From contig JAEWQP010000012.1 of NCBI GenBank assembly GCA_023399155.1, positions 1-64,000 on the forward strand: a DNA stretch of 64,000 nt, written 5' to 3'. Shown one piece after another: positions 53,259 to 62,379 of this stretch. Source of the stretch: Verrucomicrobiota bacterium. GTDB lineage: Bacteria > Verrucomicrobiota > Verrucomicrobiia > Opitutales > Opitutaceae. The notes under the pieces are model-generated. The model was not told the origin of the DNA, did no database searches, and worked only from the letters and a program-made list of their open reading frames with translations. Numbering within the stretch: position 1 is the stretch's first letter; each line of letters starts with the position of its first letter. The translations under genes were made by a program, and so were the position numbers.

Positions 53259-55022
53259 TCACATCTGGTCGAGCGTGCGAATCCCGAGCAGGTGCAGTCC
53301 GGCCTGGAGCGTCATCAGTGTGCGGCGGCAGAGCACGAGACGCCGTGCGCGCACCTCGGGTTCATCCACCAGCACGCGGTTGAGGTTGTAGAAGGTGCTG
53401 AACGCGCCCGCGAGTTCGTAGAGGTAAAGCGAGATGAAGTGCGGCCGCAGGGTGGACACCGCCTGGTCGATCGCGCCGGGGAGGGCCACGAGCTTGCGCG
53501 CCAGCGCGATCTCCTCGGGCGTCTGGAAGACCGAGGCCGTGTCAGGCGCCGCGTCCTGTCCGGGTTCCATCCGGCGCAGGATGCTGGCGATGCGCACGCA
53601 GGCGTAGAGCAGGTAAGGTGCGGTGTTGCCGTCGAGGCTCAGGAGCTTGTCCCAGGAGAAAACGTAGTCGCTGCTGCGATTCTGGCTGAGGTCCGCGTAG
53701 ATGACGGCGCCGATCCCGACCGCGCTCGCGATCTCGCGGCGCTTCGCCTCGGGAAGGTCGGCGTTCTTCTCCGTGACGACGGCAAATGCGCGTTCCTCGG
53801 CCTCGTCAAGGAGCGCCTTCAGGCGGATCGGGTCGCCGCTGCGTGTCTTGATCGCCTTGCCGTCCTCGCCGAGAATTGTCCCAAACGTGACGTGCTGGAA
53901 CTCCGGCAGGCGGCGCGCGGCGTGGGCGAACCACTTGCGCGTCGTGAGCCAGAGTTGTTCAAAGTGATCGTTCTGGCGCGCGTCGGTCACGACGATGACG
54001 CCGTCGGCCTTGAAGTGCTCGGATCGATACGCCATGGTCGCGAGGTCGGTCGAGGCGTAGTTGCTCGCGCCATCGCTCTTGCGCACGATGAAGGGCTGGG
54101 TGGCGAAGCGCGGGTGCTCGGGATGAAACACGACCAGCGCGCCCTCGCTCTCGACCGCGAGCCCTGCGGCGCCGAGTTCGCGATAGACGGTATCGATGCG
54201 ATCGCGATAGAAACTCTCGCCCAGGAAGTGGTCGTAGTGCACGCCCAGCCGTGCGTAGATGGAGTTGAGCGTGTCGATCGAGAGCTGATTGACGCGCTTC
54301 CAGAGTTCCACCGCGTCGGGTTCGCCATTCTGCAGGCGGACGAGCTCCAGGCGGGATTCCTCGAGGGCGGCGGAGTTTTCGCGGCAGGCGGCGTCGGCGG
54401 CCTTGTAGAGGCGCTCGAACTCCTCGAGCGGGTCGCGCTCGAGCGCGGCTTTGTCGAGGTGGTGCTTGTAGCCGTAGAGGATCTTGCCGAATTGCGTGCC
54501 CCAGTCGCCGAGGTGATTGTCGCGGATTACGCGGGCGCCGCAAAACTCAAGCAGCCGGCAGATCGCCTCGCCGATGATGATGGAGCGGATGTGACCGACA
54601 TGCATCTGCTTCGCCGTGTTCGGCGAACCGTAGTCGACCACCCAGGTCTGTCCGGCCATGCGCTGGCCGGCTCCGCGGCGCAGGTCCTCCTCGCGGTCGA
54701 ATGTCCGGAGCCACTCGAGGAGAAAGGCGGGCTTCAGGGCGAAGTTGATGAAACCCGGACCGGCGATGGAGACATCCATCCGGTCGGCCAGCGCCGCTCC
54801 CTCGCGCTGGAGGAGCGTGTCGAGGAGCTTTTGGGCGATGGCGCGTGGGTTCTGCTTGGTCGCCTTGGCAAAACCGAGCACGCCGTTGGCCTGAAAATCG
54901 CCGAAGCGCGGGTCGGCCGTGCGCACGTCCGGAGCAAAGGCGCCGGAAGGCCAGCCGAGTTCGGCGGCGGCAGCCGCGAGGGCGGCATCGAGGTGGCGGG
55001 CGACATCAAACCAAGCGTCCAT
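53259..55022 (-). CDS. argS: Arginyl-tRNA synthetase
   Basis: A 587-residue class I synthetase. The N-terminal Add-1 domain (1-115) precedes the catalytic domain with the HIGH motif in SPNTAKQMHVGHIRSI (H-V-G-H). Also present are DNHLGDWGTQFGKILYGY, STDLATMAYR and, near the C-terminus, YLLYACVRIASILRR with the DALR anticodon-binding helices. As usual for many ArgRS the KMSK signature is degenerate. It charges tRNA-Arg and needs the tRNA for amino-acid activation. It is transcribed divergently from the phosphorylase gene at 55257. Confidence 0.96.
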   Translation of the reverse strand: MDAWFDVARHLDAALAAAAAELGWPSGAFAPDVRTADPRFGDFQANGVLGFAKATKQNPRAIAQKLLDTLLQREGAALADRMDVSIAGPGFINFALKPAFLLEWLRTFDREEDLRRGAGQRMAGQTWVVDYGSPNTAKQMHVGHIRSIIIGEAICRLLEFCGARVIRDNHLGDWGTQFGKILYGYKHHLDKAALERDPLEEFERLYKAADAACRENSAALEESRLELVRLQNGEPDAVELWKRVNQLSIDTLNSIYARLGVHYDHFLGESFYRDRIDTVYRELGAAGLAVESEGALVVFHPEHPRFATQPFIVRKSDGASNYASTDLATMAYRSEHFKADGVIVVTDARQNDHFEQLWLTTRKWFAHAARRLPEFQHVTFGTILGEDGKAIKTRSGDPIRLKALLDEAEERAFAVVTEKNADLPEAKRREIASAVGIGAVIYADLSQNRSSDYVFSWDKLLSLDGNTAPYLLYACVRIASILRRMEPGQDAAPDTASVFQTPEEIALARKLVALPGAIDQAVSTLRPHFISLYLYELAGAFSTFYNLNRVLVDEPEVRARRLVLCRRTLMTLQAGLHLLGIRTLDQM

Positions 55023-55256
55023 CGGACCACTCAAAGGACGCGAGGGCTACTTGCGCAAGACCCGATTGGGCTGCATGTTGGGGAGCGCTCGGGCTTCCGG
55101 AGCGGGGGAGAAACGCCGGCCCGGCGCGCGCCTTTTTCCCGCCTGCTGTGCGCCTGTGGTCAGGTCGTCCGCAAAATCGTCTCGACACCTGACCGATAAT
55201 GACTTAACCATGAATGCTTTAGGCATGACAGGCTTCGCCCTGCGTCCCTTCCTCAT

Positions 55257-56600
55257 ATGACAAAACGTCCGTTGACCAGCCGCCGGTTCGTAAAACCTTC
55301 CTACAACTTCCTGATCGAAAAGAAGCGTGACGGTGGGGAGTTCACGCAGGATGAGATCCGGTTTATCATAGATTCGACGCTCGATGGTGAGATGCCGCAG
55401 TACCAGTGCGCGGCGCTCATGATGGCCATTTACTTCCAGAGCATGTCTGCTCAGGAGACGGCCATTCTCACCGAGGAGATGATGCTCTCCGGCGAGGTGA
55501 TCGATCTCTCCCACATCGCGAAGCCCAAGATCGACAAGTATTCGTCGGGCGGAGTGGGCGACAAGACCTCGCTCGTGCTCCTGCCGCTCGCGGTCGCCAG
55601 CGGCATCGTCGTCCCGATGATGTGCGGCGAGGACCAGGAATACGAGATCAGCACGCTCGACAAGCTCGCCGCCGTCCCGGGCTTTCGAGGCAACCTTTCG
55701 ATCCGGGAGTTCGTTCACCAGCTCGAGCGCGTGCACGGTGCATTTGTCCGCCAGGTGCCCGAGCTCGCCCCGGCGGATGCCAAGCTCTTCGAGCTTCGCC
55801 GCAATACCGGCACGATCCCGAGCCTCCCGCTCATCACCGGCAGCGTCCTCTCCAAGAAACTCGCCGAGGGCGCCGAGGGCCTCGTGATCGACGTGAAATG
55901 GGGCAACGGCTGCTTCATCAAGGATCTCGAGCAGGCGAAGCAACTCGCGCGCTCGATGACGCGCGTCGGCCGCTCGATGAAGCGTCGCTGTGTGGCGCTC
56001 GTGACGGATATGAATCAGCCGCTCGGTGACTCCGTCGGCACCTCGCTCGAACTCAAGGAGGCGATCGAGCTGCTCAAGGGCAACGGCCCCGAGGACATCA
56101 AGGAACTCGTGCTCAAGCTCGGCATGGAGATCGTGCGCCTCGCCGGCGTGGCCGGTTCCACGCTTTCCGCGAAGCAGACGGTGCAGCGCCACCTCGAGGA
56201 CGGCACCGCGCTCGCCAAGCTCAAGGAGATCGTCAAGGCCCAGGGCGGCGACACGTCGTACATCGACGACCCCTCAAAGTTCCCGCAGGCGAAACACATC
56301 CGCAAGCTCCCGGCTCCCAAGCGCGGCTACGTGCACACGATCAACGCGGCGATGATCGCCCGCGGCGTGCATCTGCTCGGCGCCGGGGTCGAGAAACCCG
56401 AGGACAAGCCCGACTTTTCGGTCGGCGTTTCCGAGATCAAGAAGGTCGGCACCCAGGTGAAGCAGGGTGAGCCGCTGATGATGATCCACTACAACGATGA
56501 GGCGAAGCTCGAGCAGGCGCTCGAGTATTTCAAGAACGCCTACCGCCTCGCGCCCAAGCGCCCGGTTCCGCCGCCCCTCGTGGTCGAGCGCGTGGCCTGA
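55257..56600 (+). CDS. Pyrimidine-nucleoside (thymidine) phosphorylase family protein, divergent active site
   Basis: A 447-residue member of the DeoA/Pdp family in three-domain layout: helical domain 1-70, alpha/beta domain and C-terminal barrel. Pyrimidine-binding residues are kept (Arg181, Ser196, Lys200 in LITGSVLSKKLAEG). The phosphate site differs from the family: DKHSTGG reads DKYSSGG (Lys94, Tyr95, Ser96), and the loop SGRGLGHTGGTLDKL reads CGEDQEYEISTLDKL (123-137). DVKVGSGAF reads DVKWGNGCF. Either the enzyme uses another substrate or phosphate is bound differently. It is followed by a GNRA-tetraloop hairpin. Confidence 0.85.
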   Translation: MTKRPLTSRRFVKPSYNFLIEKKRDGGEFTQDEIRFIIDSTLDGEMPQYQCAALMMAIYFQSMSAQETAILTEEMMLSGEVIDLSHIAKPKIDKYSSGGVGDKTSLVLLPLAVASGIVVPMMCGEDQEYEISTLDKLAAVPGFRGNLSIREFVHQLERVHGAFVRQVPELAPADAKLFELRRNTGTIPSLPLITGSVLSKKLAEGAEGLVIDVKWGNGCFIKDLEQAKQLARSMTRVGRSMKRRCVALVTDMNQPLGDSVGTSLELKEAIELLKGNGPEDIKELVLKLGMEIVRLAGVAGSTLSAKQTVQRHLEDGTALAKLKEIVKAQGGDTSYIDDPSKFPQAKHIRKLPAPKRGYVHTINAAMIARGVHLLGAGVEKPEDKPDFSVGVSEIKKVGTQVKQGEPLMMIHYNDEAKLEQALEYFKNAYRLAPKRPVPPPLVVERVA

Positions 56601-57010
56601 GCCGGAGACTCTCAACCCTGGGCGCACACAGCTGCACGCACACTGCTGGTCGCTCGCCCAACGCTCCACGAGGGCGTCATCCGCAAGGGTGACGCCCTCG
56701 CGTGTTGGTGGGGCGTGAAACTCGCGCGGACGCGGGAGCACGCGGTGCGCCGCCATTTTCCGTTGGCAGGCCGGGCGCATCTGTGAGTTTCTCGCTTCCT
56801 CTCTTCATCCTGATTTCGTCAATAGAATCAGGTCACGAGGCACAGGGGACGATCATGGATCACAGAGGTCTTTGCAGAAACCAGGGTCACGCCTTCACCG
56901 ATTCACCCACGAGGTGATGAACTGAAGCGGACGATTCCTCTGCAACTCTCTGTGCCCTCGGCTCCATCCTCCGTGATCTCCGTGTCCTATTCCTCTTTTT
57001 TGGTTCATCC
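56601..57010. other. Intergenic region upstream of purL
   Basis: No gene is supported in 410 bp. The left part holds the hairpin at 56669-56700. From about 56840 to 56990 the sequence has scattered CACAGAGG/CTCTGTG and GGAGATCACGGAGG-type words in both orientations, resembling a decayed palindromic repeat. The purL promoter is presumably in the last 100 bp; no riboswitch fold was recognised. Confidence 0.35.
56669..56700 (+). terminator. Hairpin with GCAA tetraloop after the phosphorylase gene
   Basis: CGAGGGCGTCATCC (56669-56682) and GGGTGACGCCCTCG (56687-56700) pair over 14 bp with one G-T wobble around a GCAA (GNRA) loop. No T-tract follows, so it may act as a factor-dependent or mRNA-stabilising end. 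Confidence 0.55.
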
Positions 57011-60000
57011 ATGCTGACGCTCCGCGGCGCTCCCGCCCTTTCCGACTTTCGTCTCGAGAAACTGCGCAACGATCTCGTTGCCGCCGCTGTGCCGGTGGAG
57101 TCGATCACGACTGCATTCATCCACGTCGCTGAACTCGTCGAGGGCGTGGCCGAGCTCACATCCGACGAACAGGCGATCCTGGAGAAGCTGCTCACCTACG
57201 GACCCAAGCGCGCCACGCACGCGCCGCTCGGCCTGCTCCAGGTGGTCGCGCCTCGGCCGGGCACGATCTCACCGTGGTCCTCGAAGGCCACCGACATCGC
57301 CCACATCTGCGGTCTCACGAAGATCAGGCGCATCGAGCGCGCCGTCGCCTACTGGATCGAGGTCGACAACGCCAGGCTGAGAAAGCCGCTCATGCAGCTG
57401 AGCGCGGGCCAGGTGGCGACGCTTCGCGCCCGCCTGCACGACCGGATGACGCAGGTGGTGTTCAACACGACGGACGACCTCGCGGCGCTGTTTTCGCACC
57501 ACACGCCGGCGCCGTTCACGACCGTTCCGGTGCTCGCTCAGGGGCGCGCCGCGCTCGTTGAAGCGAACCGGACGCTCGGCCTGGCGCTGGCCGAGGACGA
57601 GATCGATTACCTGGTGAAGGCGTTCATTGCGCTCGGTCGCGATCCGCGGGACGTCGAGCTGATGATGTTCGCCCAGGCCAACAGCGAGCATTGCCGGCAC
57701 AAGATTTTCAACGCGTCGTGGGAGATCGACGGCCAGGCGAGGGACCGCTCGCTGTTCCAGATGATCAAGAACACGTATCAACTCCACAGCGACGGCATTC
57801 TTTCCGCCTACAAGGACAATGCCGCCGTGATGGAGGGGACGCGCGCCGGGCGGTTTTATCCCGATCCGCAGACCGGCGAATACGCCGCACACGCGGAGAA
57901 CATTCACATCCTCTGCAAGGTCGAGACGCACAATCATCCGACGGCGATCTCGCCGTTTCCCGGTGCCGCGACGGGATCCGGCGGCGAGATTCGCGACGAG
58001 GGCGCCACCGGCCGTGGCGCGAAGCCGAAGGCCGGGCTCACCGGATTCACCGTTTCACACCTGCGCCTGCCTGGCGCGGTCCAGCCCTGGGAGCAGAACG
58101 ATCCCGGCAAGCCTGGCCGGATCGTGACGCCGCTCGAGATCATGATCGAAGGCCCGCTCGGCGGCGCCGCCTTCAACAACGAGTTCGGCCGCCCGAATGT
58201 CCTCGGCTACTTCCGCACCTACGAGGCGGAAGTCCCGGCGGCGTTGGCCGCGGGCAAGAGGCCCGAGGCGAGTGGCGAGAGGCAGGATGACGCGGATACA
58301 TCGCCCTCCGCGGCGCAGTCGCTTGAATGGCGCGGCTACCACAAACCCATCATGCTCGCGGGCGGCCTGGGCAACATCAAGGCCGGCCATGTGCGCAAGG
58401 GCACGATCTCGCCCGGCGACAAGCTCATCGTGCTCGGCGGCCCGGCGATGCTCATCGGCCTCGGCGGCGGCGCCGCCAGTTCAATGGCGACCGGCGCCGG
58501 GCATGAGGACCTCGATTTCGCCAGCGTGCAGCGCGACAACCCCGAGATGGAGCGCCGCTGCCAGGAGGTGATCGACCGCTGCTGGGCGCTCGATACGGAC
58601 AACCCCATCGCGTTCATCCACGACGTTGGCGCAGGTGGCCTGTCCAACGCGCTTCCCGAGCTGGTCAATGACGCCGGGCTCGGAGGTCGCTTCCAGCTGC
58701 GCTCGATCCCCAACGACGAGCCCGGCATGAGCCCGCTCGAGATCTGGTGCAACGAGTCGCAGGAGCGCTACGTCCTCGCCGTGCCCGCCGCGCGGATCGA
58801 GGCGTTCGCCGCGATCTGCGCGCGCGAACGCTGCCCGTTCGCCGTGGTCGGGGAGGCGACCGCCGAGCGGCAACTCGTGCTCGAGGACGACCATTTCAGG
58901 AACACCGCGATCGACATGCCGCTGGACGTCCTCCTGGGGAAGCCGCCGCGGATGCATCGCACCGACCAGACATTCATCCGGCCGCTCGCACCCGTGGACC
59001 TATCGGTGCTCGACAAGCCGGTTGCGCTGCCCGCCCGGATACCCGCGGGCGGTGACGATATCGATGCGGATATCGCGGCTGTGCTCGCCGAGACCGATCC
59101 GGCCACGGCGTTGAAGCCGCGGTCCCCGGAGCAGCGCCTGCGCGATTCGCTCCGCGAGGCGGTCCGCCGCGTGCTCGCGCATCCCACCGTCGCGGACAAG
59201 ACATTCCTGATCTCAATCGGCGACCGCACGGTCACGGGCCTGATCTGCCGCGACCAGATGGTCGGCCCCTGGCAGGTGCCCGTGGCCGATTGCGCCGTGA
59301 CGGCCGCATCGTTCGACACCTACGCCGGCGAAGCCATGGCCATGGGCGAGAGGACGCCCGTTGCAGTCAACAGCGCTGCCGCCTCGGCGCGGCTCGCGGT
59401 GGGCGAGGCGCTCACCAATCTCGCAGCCGCCCAGGTTGGCGATCTCGGCAAGGTCAACCTTTCCGCGAACTGGATGGCCGCCCCCGCAGTCGCCGGCGAC
59501 GGCGCCGACCTCTACGCCGCCGTGCAGGCTGTCGGGATGGAACTTTGCCCGGCGCTCGGCATCACGATTCCGGTGGGCAAGGACAGCATGAGCATGTCCA
59601 CGGTGTGGAATCAGGATGGCGCGCAGAAGCGCGTCACCGCACCGATTTCGCTCATCGTCTCCGCCTTTGCGCCGTGCGCGGACATCCGGCTCTCGCTCAC
59701 TCCCCAGCTCAATCGGGAGGAAGCCTCACAGGAGCCGGCGGAGAAAGCCGAGAAGAAATCCTCCGTTCAGGCCTCCGTTTCCCCCGGTGAAACGGTCTTG
59801 CTTCTCATCGATCTCGGGCGCGGCCAGGACCGCCTCGGCGGTTCGATCCTCGCCCAGGTGCTTTCCCAGACGGGCGACACGCCACCCGACGTCGACAGCG
59901 CCGAGGACCTGAAACACTTCTGGAACGCGATCCAGGAGCTCGGGCGCGCGCGGAAGATCCTCGCGTATCACGATCGCAGCGACGGAGGTCTGCTGGCCAC

Positions 60001-61216
60001 CATGGCGGAAATGGCGTTCGCGGGCCACGTGGGAGTCGACATCGAGCTTCCGTCCGACCGCGACCTGTTTGCGGGCCTCTTCTGCGAGGAACTCGGCGCC
60101 GTGATCCAGGTGCGCGCGGCCGAGCTCGACGATGTGCACGAGATCCTGCGCCGGCACCGGCTGAAGCATCATGTGACGCGCATCGGTGCGCTGAATACGA
60201 AGCATGCCCTGCGCGTGAAGCACCGCAACCAGCTCGTCTTCAACGAGAGCCTGGGCGACCTTCGCGCCATCTGGTCGGACGTCACGCGACGCATCGCCGC
60301 GCTGCGCGACAACCCGACCTGCGCGGAACAGGAGTTTCGCCTCAAGCTCGACCGCGAGGACCCCGGCATATCGCCCCGGATCACCTTTCCCATCGGCGAA
60401 CAGGATCCCGCCGTGCGACGGCAGCGGTCGGCGCCGGGTGCGAAGCCGCGGGTTGCGATCCTGCGCGAGCAGGGCGTGAACAGCCATATCGAGATGGCGC
60501 ATGCATTCACGCGCGCGGGCTTCCGCGCCGTCGATGTGCACATGACCGACATCCTCGCGGGACGCATCGCACTGCGCGATTTCCGCGGGCTCGTCGCGTG
60601 CGGCGGCTTCAGCTATGGCGACGTGCTTGGCGCCGGCGAGGGGTGGGCGAAGAGCGTGCTGTTCAATCCCAGGGCGCGCGCGGAGTTCGAGGCCTTCTTC
60701 GCCCGGGGCGACACTTTCAGCCTGGGCGTGTGCAACGGCTGCCAGATGATGAGCAACCTGCATTCGATCATCCCGGGCGCCGGGAACTGGCCACATTTCG
60801 TGCAGAATCGGAGCGAGCGCTTCGAGGCGCGCTTCGCGTCGGTGATGATCGAGAAGACGCCGAGCATCTTCTTTACGGGCATGGAAGGCAGCGTGATCCC
60901 GATCGCGGTCTCGCACGGCGAAGGGTACGCGGAGTTTGCGAGCGCCGAGGCGGCCGCTGCGTGCAACGCGTCCGGGCTGGTCACCGCCCGTTTCGTCGAC
61001 AACCGCCACCAGGCGACCGAGCTGTATCCGCTCAATCCCAACGGTTCGCCATTCGGCATCACCGGGCTCACGACCACGGACGGGCGCGTGACGATCATCA
61101 TGCCGCATCCCGAGCGCGTGCATCGCACGGTCCAGATGAGCTGGCATCCCGAGGACTGGGGCGAGGATTCCCCGTGGATGCGCATGTTCGACAACGCGCG
61201 AAGCTGGATCGGCTAG
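57011..61216 (+). CDS. purL: Phosphoribosylformylglycinamidine synthase, PurL-PurQ fusion
   Basis: A 1401-residue large-type PurL that converts FGAR, glutamine and ATP to FGAM in de novo purine synthesis. The synthetase part contains MMFAQANSEHCRHKIFNASW, VETHNHPTAISPFPGAATG, DVGAGGLSNALPEL and, near 970, YHDRSDGGLLATMAEMAFA. The C-terminal glutaminase has SYGDVLGAGEGWAKS, GVCNGCQMMSNL (nucleophile Cys) and MPHPERVHRT (His and Glu). A 25-residue stretch after LTPQLN901 (to about 926) is not in the Escherichia protein. It is Glu/Lys/Ser-rich, and part of its DNA matches repeat family 2. It stands alone; other pur genes are not nearby. Confidence 0.96.
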   Translation: MLTLRGAPALSDFRLEKLRNDLVAAAVPVESITTAFIHVAELVEGVAELTSDEQAILEKLLTYGPKRATHAPLGLLQVVAPRPGTISPWSSKATDIAHICGLTKIRRIERAVAYWIEVDNARLRKPLMQLSAGQVATLRARLHDRMTQVVFNTTDDLAALFSHHTPAPFTTVPVLAQGRAALVEANRTLGLALAEDEIDYLVKAFIALGRDPRDVELMMFAQANSEHCRHKIFNASWEIDGQARDRSLFQMIKNTYQLHSDGILSAYKDNAAVMEGTRAGRFYPDPQTGEYAAHAENIHILCKVETHNHPTAISPFPGAATGSGGEIRDEGATGRGAKPKAGLTGFTVSHLRLPGAVQPWEQNDPGKPGRIVTPLEIMIEGPLGGAAFNNEFGRPNVLGYFRTYEAEVPAALAAGKRPEASGERQDDADTSPSAAQSLEWRGYHKPIMLAGGLGNIKAGHVRKGTISPGDKLIVLGGPAMLIGLGGGAASSMATGAGHEDLDFASVQRDNPEMERRCQEVIDRCWALDTDNPIAFIHDVGAGGLSNALPELVNDAGLGGRFQLRSIPNDEPGMSPLEIWCNESQERYVLAVPAARIEAFAAICARERCPFAVVGEATAERQLVLEDDHFRNTAIDMPLDVLLGKPPRMHRTDQTFIRPLAPVDLSVLDKPVALPARIPAGGDDIDADIAAVLAETDPATALKPRSPEQRLRDSLREAVRRVLAHPTVADKTFLISIGDRTVTGLICRDQMVGPWQVPVADCAVTAASFDTYAGEAMAMGERTPVAVNSAAASARLAVGEALTNLAAAQVGDLGKVNLSANWMAAPAVAGDGADLYAAVQAVGMELCPALGITIPVGKDSMSMSTVWNQDGAQKRVTAPISLIVSAFAPCADIRLSLTPQLNREEASQEPAEKAEKKSSVQASVSPGETVLLLIDLGRGQDRLGGSILAQVLSQTGDTPPDVDSAEDLKHFWNAIQELGRARKILAYHDRSDGGLLATMAEMAFAGHVGVDIELPSDRDLFAGLFCEELGAVIQVRAAELDDVHEILRRHRLKHHVTRIGALNTKHALRVKHRNQLVFNESLGDLRAIWSDVTRRIAALRDNPTCAEQEFRLKLDREDPGISPRITFPIGEQDPAVRRQRSAPGAKPRVAILREQGVNSHIEMAHAFTRAGFRAVDVHMTDILAGRIALRDFRGLVACGGFSYGDVLGAGEGWAKSVLFNPRARAEFEAFFARGDTFSLGVCNGCQMMSNLHSIIPGAGNWPHFVQNRSERFEARFASVMIEKTPSIFFTGMEGSVIPIAVSHGEGYAEFASAEAAAACNASGLVTARFVDNRHQATELYPLNPNGSPFGITGLTTTDGRVTIIMPHPERVHRTVQMSWHPEDWGEDSPWMRMFDNARSWIG
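59727..59760 (+). repeat. Repeat family 2-like sequence inside purL
   Basis: CACAGGAG, then GCGGAGAAAGC and GAGAAG, matching one arm of the 36116-36205 palindrome at about 24 of 28 positions by eye. It is in frame in a segment absent from the Escherichia PurL. Confidence 0.55.
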
Positions 61217-61258
61217 GCGGGCTTGGGGCGCCGTCGCGCTGACGGAGCGCAGCCCGCC
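61216..61258 (+). terminator. Stem-loop after purL
   Basis: GGCGGGCT (61216-61223) pairs with AGCCCGCC (61251-61258), and an inner CCGTC/GACGG stem lies in the loop. It begins at the last base of the stop codon. No T-tract, so termination is inferred from position only. Confidence 0.45.
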
Positions 61259-61371
61259 GGCCGGCCTCGAGGGGATCCGGTTCAGCCCGTATGGCCTGTG
61301 CGTCAGCCGGGATTCGGCGCAGGGGGACGTGCGTCTCCTCAGCCTGCGCTCCGCTGGATTGAACGCCTGCG

Positions 61372-62379
61372 TCAGCGGCCCGGATGTGGAAGGGGTGTGG
61401 TGCGGCGCGCCGCGCGCAGCAGGCCAAGAGCGGCGGCGGCCGCCGCCGCGAAGCGCAGCAGCGCGGCCCAGGAAATGCCGAGTACGGTCGAGCCGAGGAC
61501 GCGGTCGACCTCGTGCAGCGACAGCATCGCGCCGACCGAGACGATGCCGTAGAGCGTCACGCCGGCGATGACGGCAAACGGCATCATGACGCGCGGCCGG
61601 ACGACCGCCATAGCCACGAGCGTAGCTGCGAGCGCCAGAGCGCCGGCGGTGATGAACTGCTGCCAGCCGCGGCGGTTCTCATAAAGGTCGGAATCCTGCG
61701 CGAGTGTGCGCGCAAGTTCTGCAAGCCGAGCACCGCCCGCCGCGAGTTCCCAGGCAGCCAGAGCCGCAAAGAGGCTGATCCACGCCAGGCCGACCCAACC
61801 GCGGAGTGCGCCGCTCGCCCGTGCCACCACGACGATTCCCGCACATGCGATCCACGTCAGACCGGTCAACCAGCGCGCGACGCGATGATCCGGAATCGAC
61901 ATTCCAGGGTCGTGAACCTGGTTGAACACCGGCACAGCCGCGACCTGCGACGCGGCGGCCGCGGGCGATTCGACCGGATAGCGCCTCGACGTGGCGGCGA
62001 TCCAGCGGTCCTTCCATCGCGGTGACGTGGAACGGTAGACGACGAAGTGGGCATGATCGATCCCGGGAATGTCAGGAAGCACAGGAGCAAAGCTGTAGGT
62101 GTCCTGGCCCGACACCACGGCCTGCGGCACGCCATGCGCGACCACGCGCAGCGACGAATCGGCCCGTCCGCCGCCATGGATATCGCACATGAGAAAACCG
62201 GCGGTCTCGGGATCGGACAGCGTGAGTGTCACCACCGCGGCTTCCCCAGGGCTCAGGACCGTCGGGCCCCGCAACCGCACCCAGGCGGCCTCGTCCTGCT
62301 CACCAAGCACCCAGGCGATCGCAGCGACCGCGAACGCGAGGACCACGATTGCCGGCCAGCGCATGCGCGATCGTGTCAC
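61372..62379 (-). CDS. Membrane protein of unknown function with exported N-terminal domain
   Basis: A 335-residue protein. A first helix (WPAIVVLAFAVAAIAWVLG) anchors a periplasmic domain of about 135 residues with beta character (VVTLTLSDPETAGFLMCDIH), followed by five or so helices to the end. I do not recognise the family. It begins with GTG at 62379, overlapping the stop of the upstream hybrid kinase (GTGA), so the two are translationally coupled. That suggests the protein acts with the kinase, but the role is unknown. An ATG five codons later is possible. Confidence 0.6.
   Translation of the reverse strand: MTRSRMRWPAIVVLAFAVAAIAWVLGEQDEAAWVRLRGPTVLSPGEAAVVTLTLSDPETAGFLMCDIHGGGRADSSLRVVAHGVPQAVVSGQDTYSFAPVLPDIPGIDHAHFVVYRSTSPRWKDRWIAATSRRYPVESPAAAASQVAAVPVFNQVHDPGMSIPDHRVARWLTGLTWIACAGIVVVARASGALRGWVGLAWISLFAALAAWELAAGGARLAELARTLAQDSDLYENRRGWQQFITAGALALAATLVAMAVVRPRVMMPFAVIAGVTLYGIVSVGAMLSLHEVDRVLGSTVLGISWAALLRFAAAAAAALGLLRAARRTTPLPHPGR

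Noticed and set aside
57011..61216. A purine riboswitch upstream of purL
   Set aside because: The 410-bp leader region showed no three-way junction with the conserved purine-aptamer bases; only a hairpin and decayed repeats were seen.
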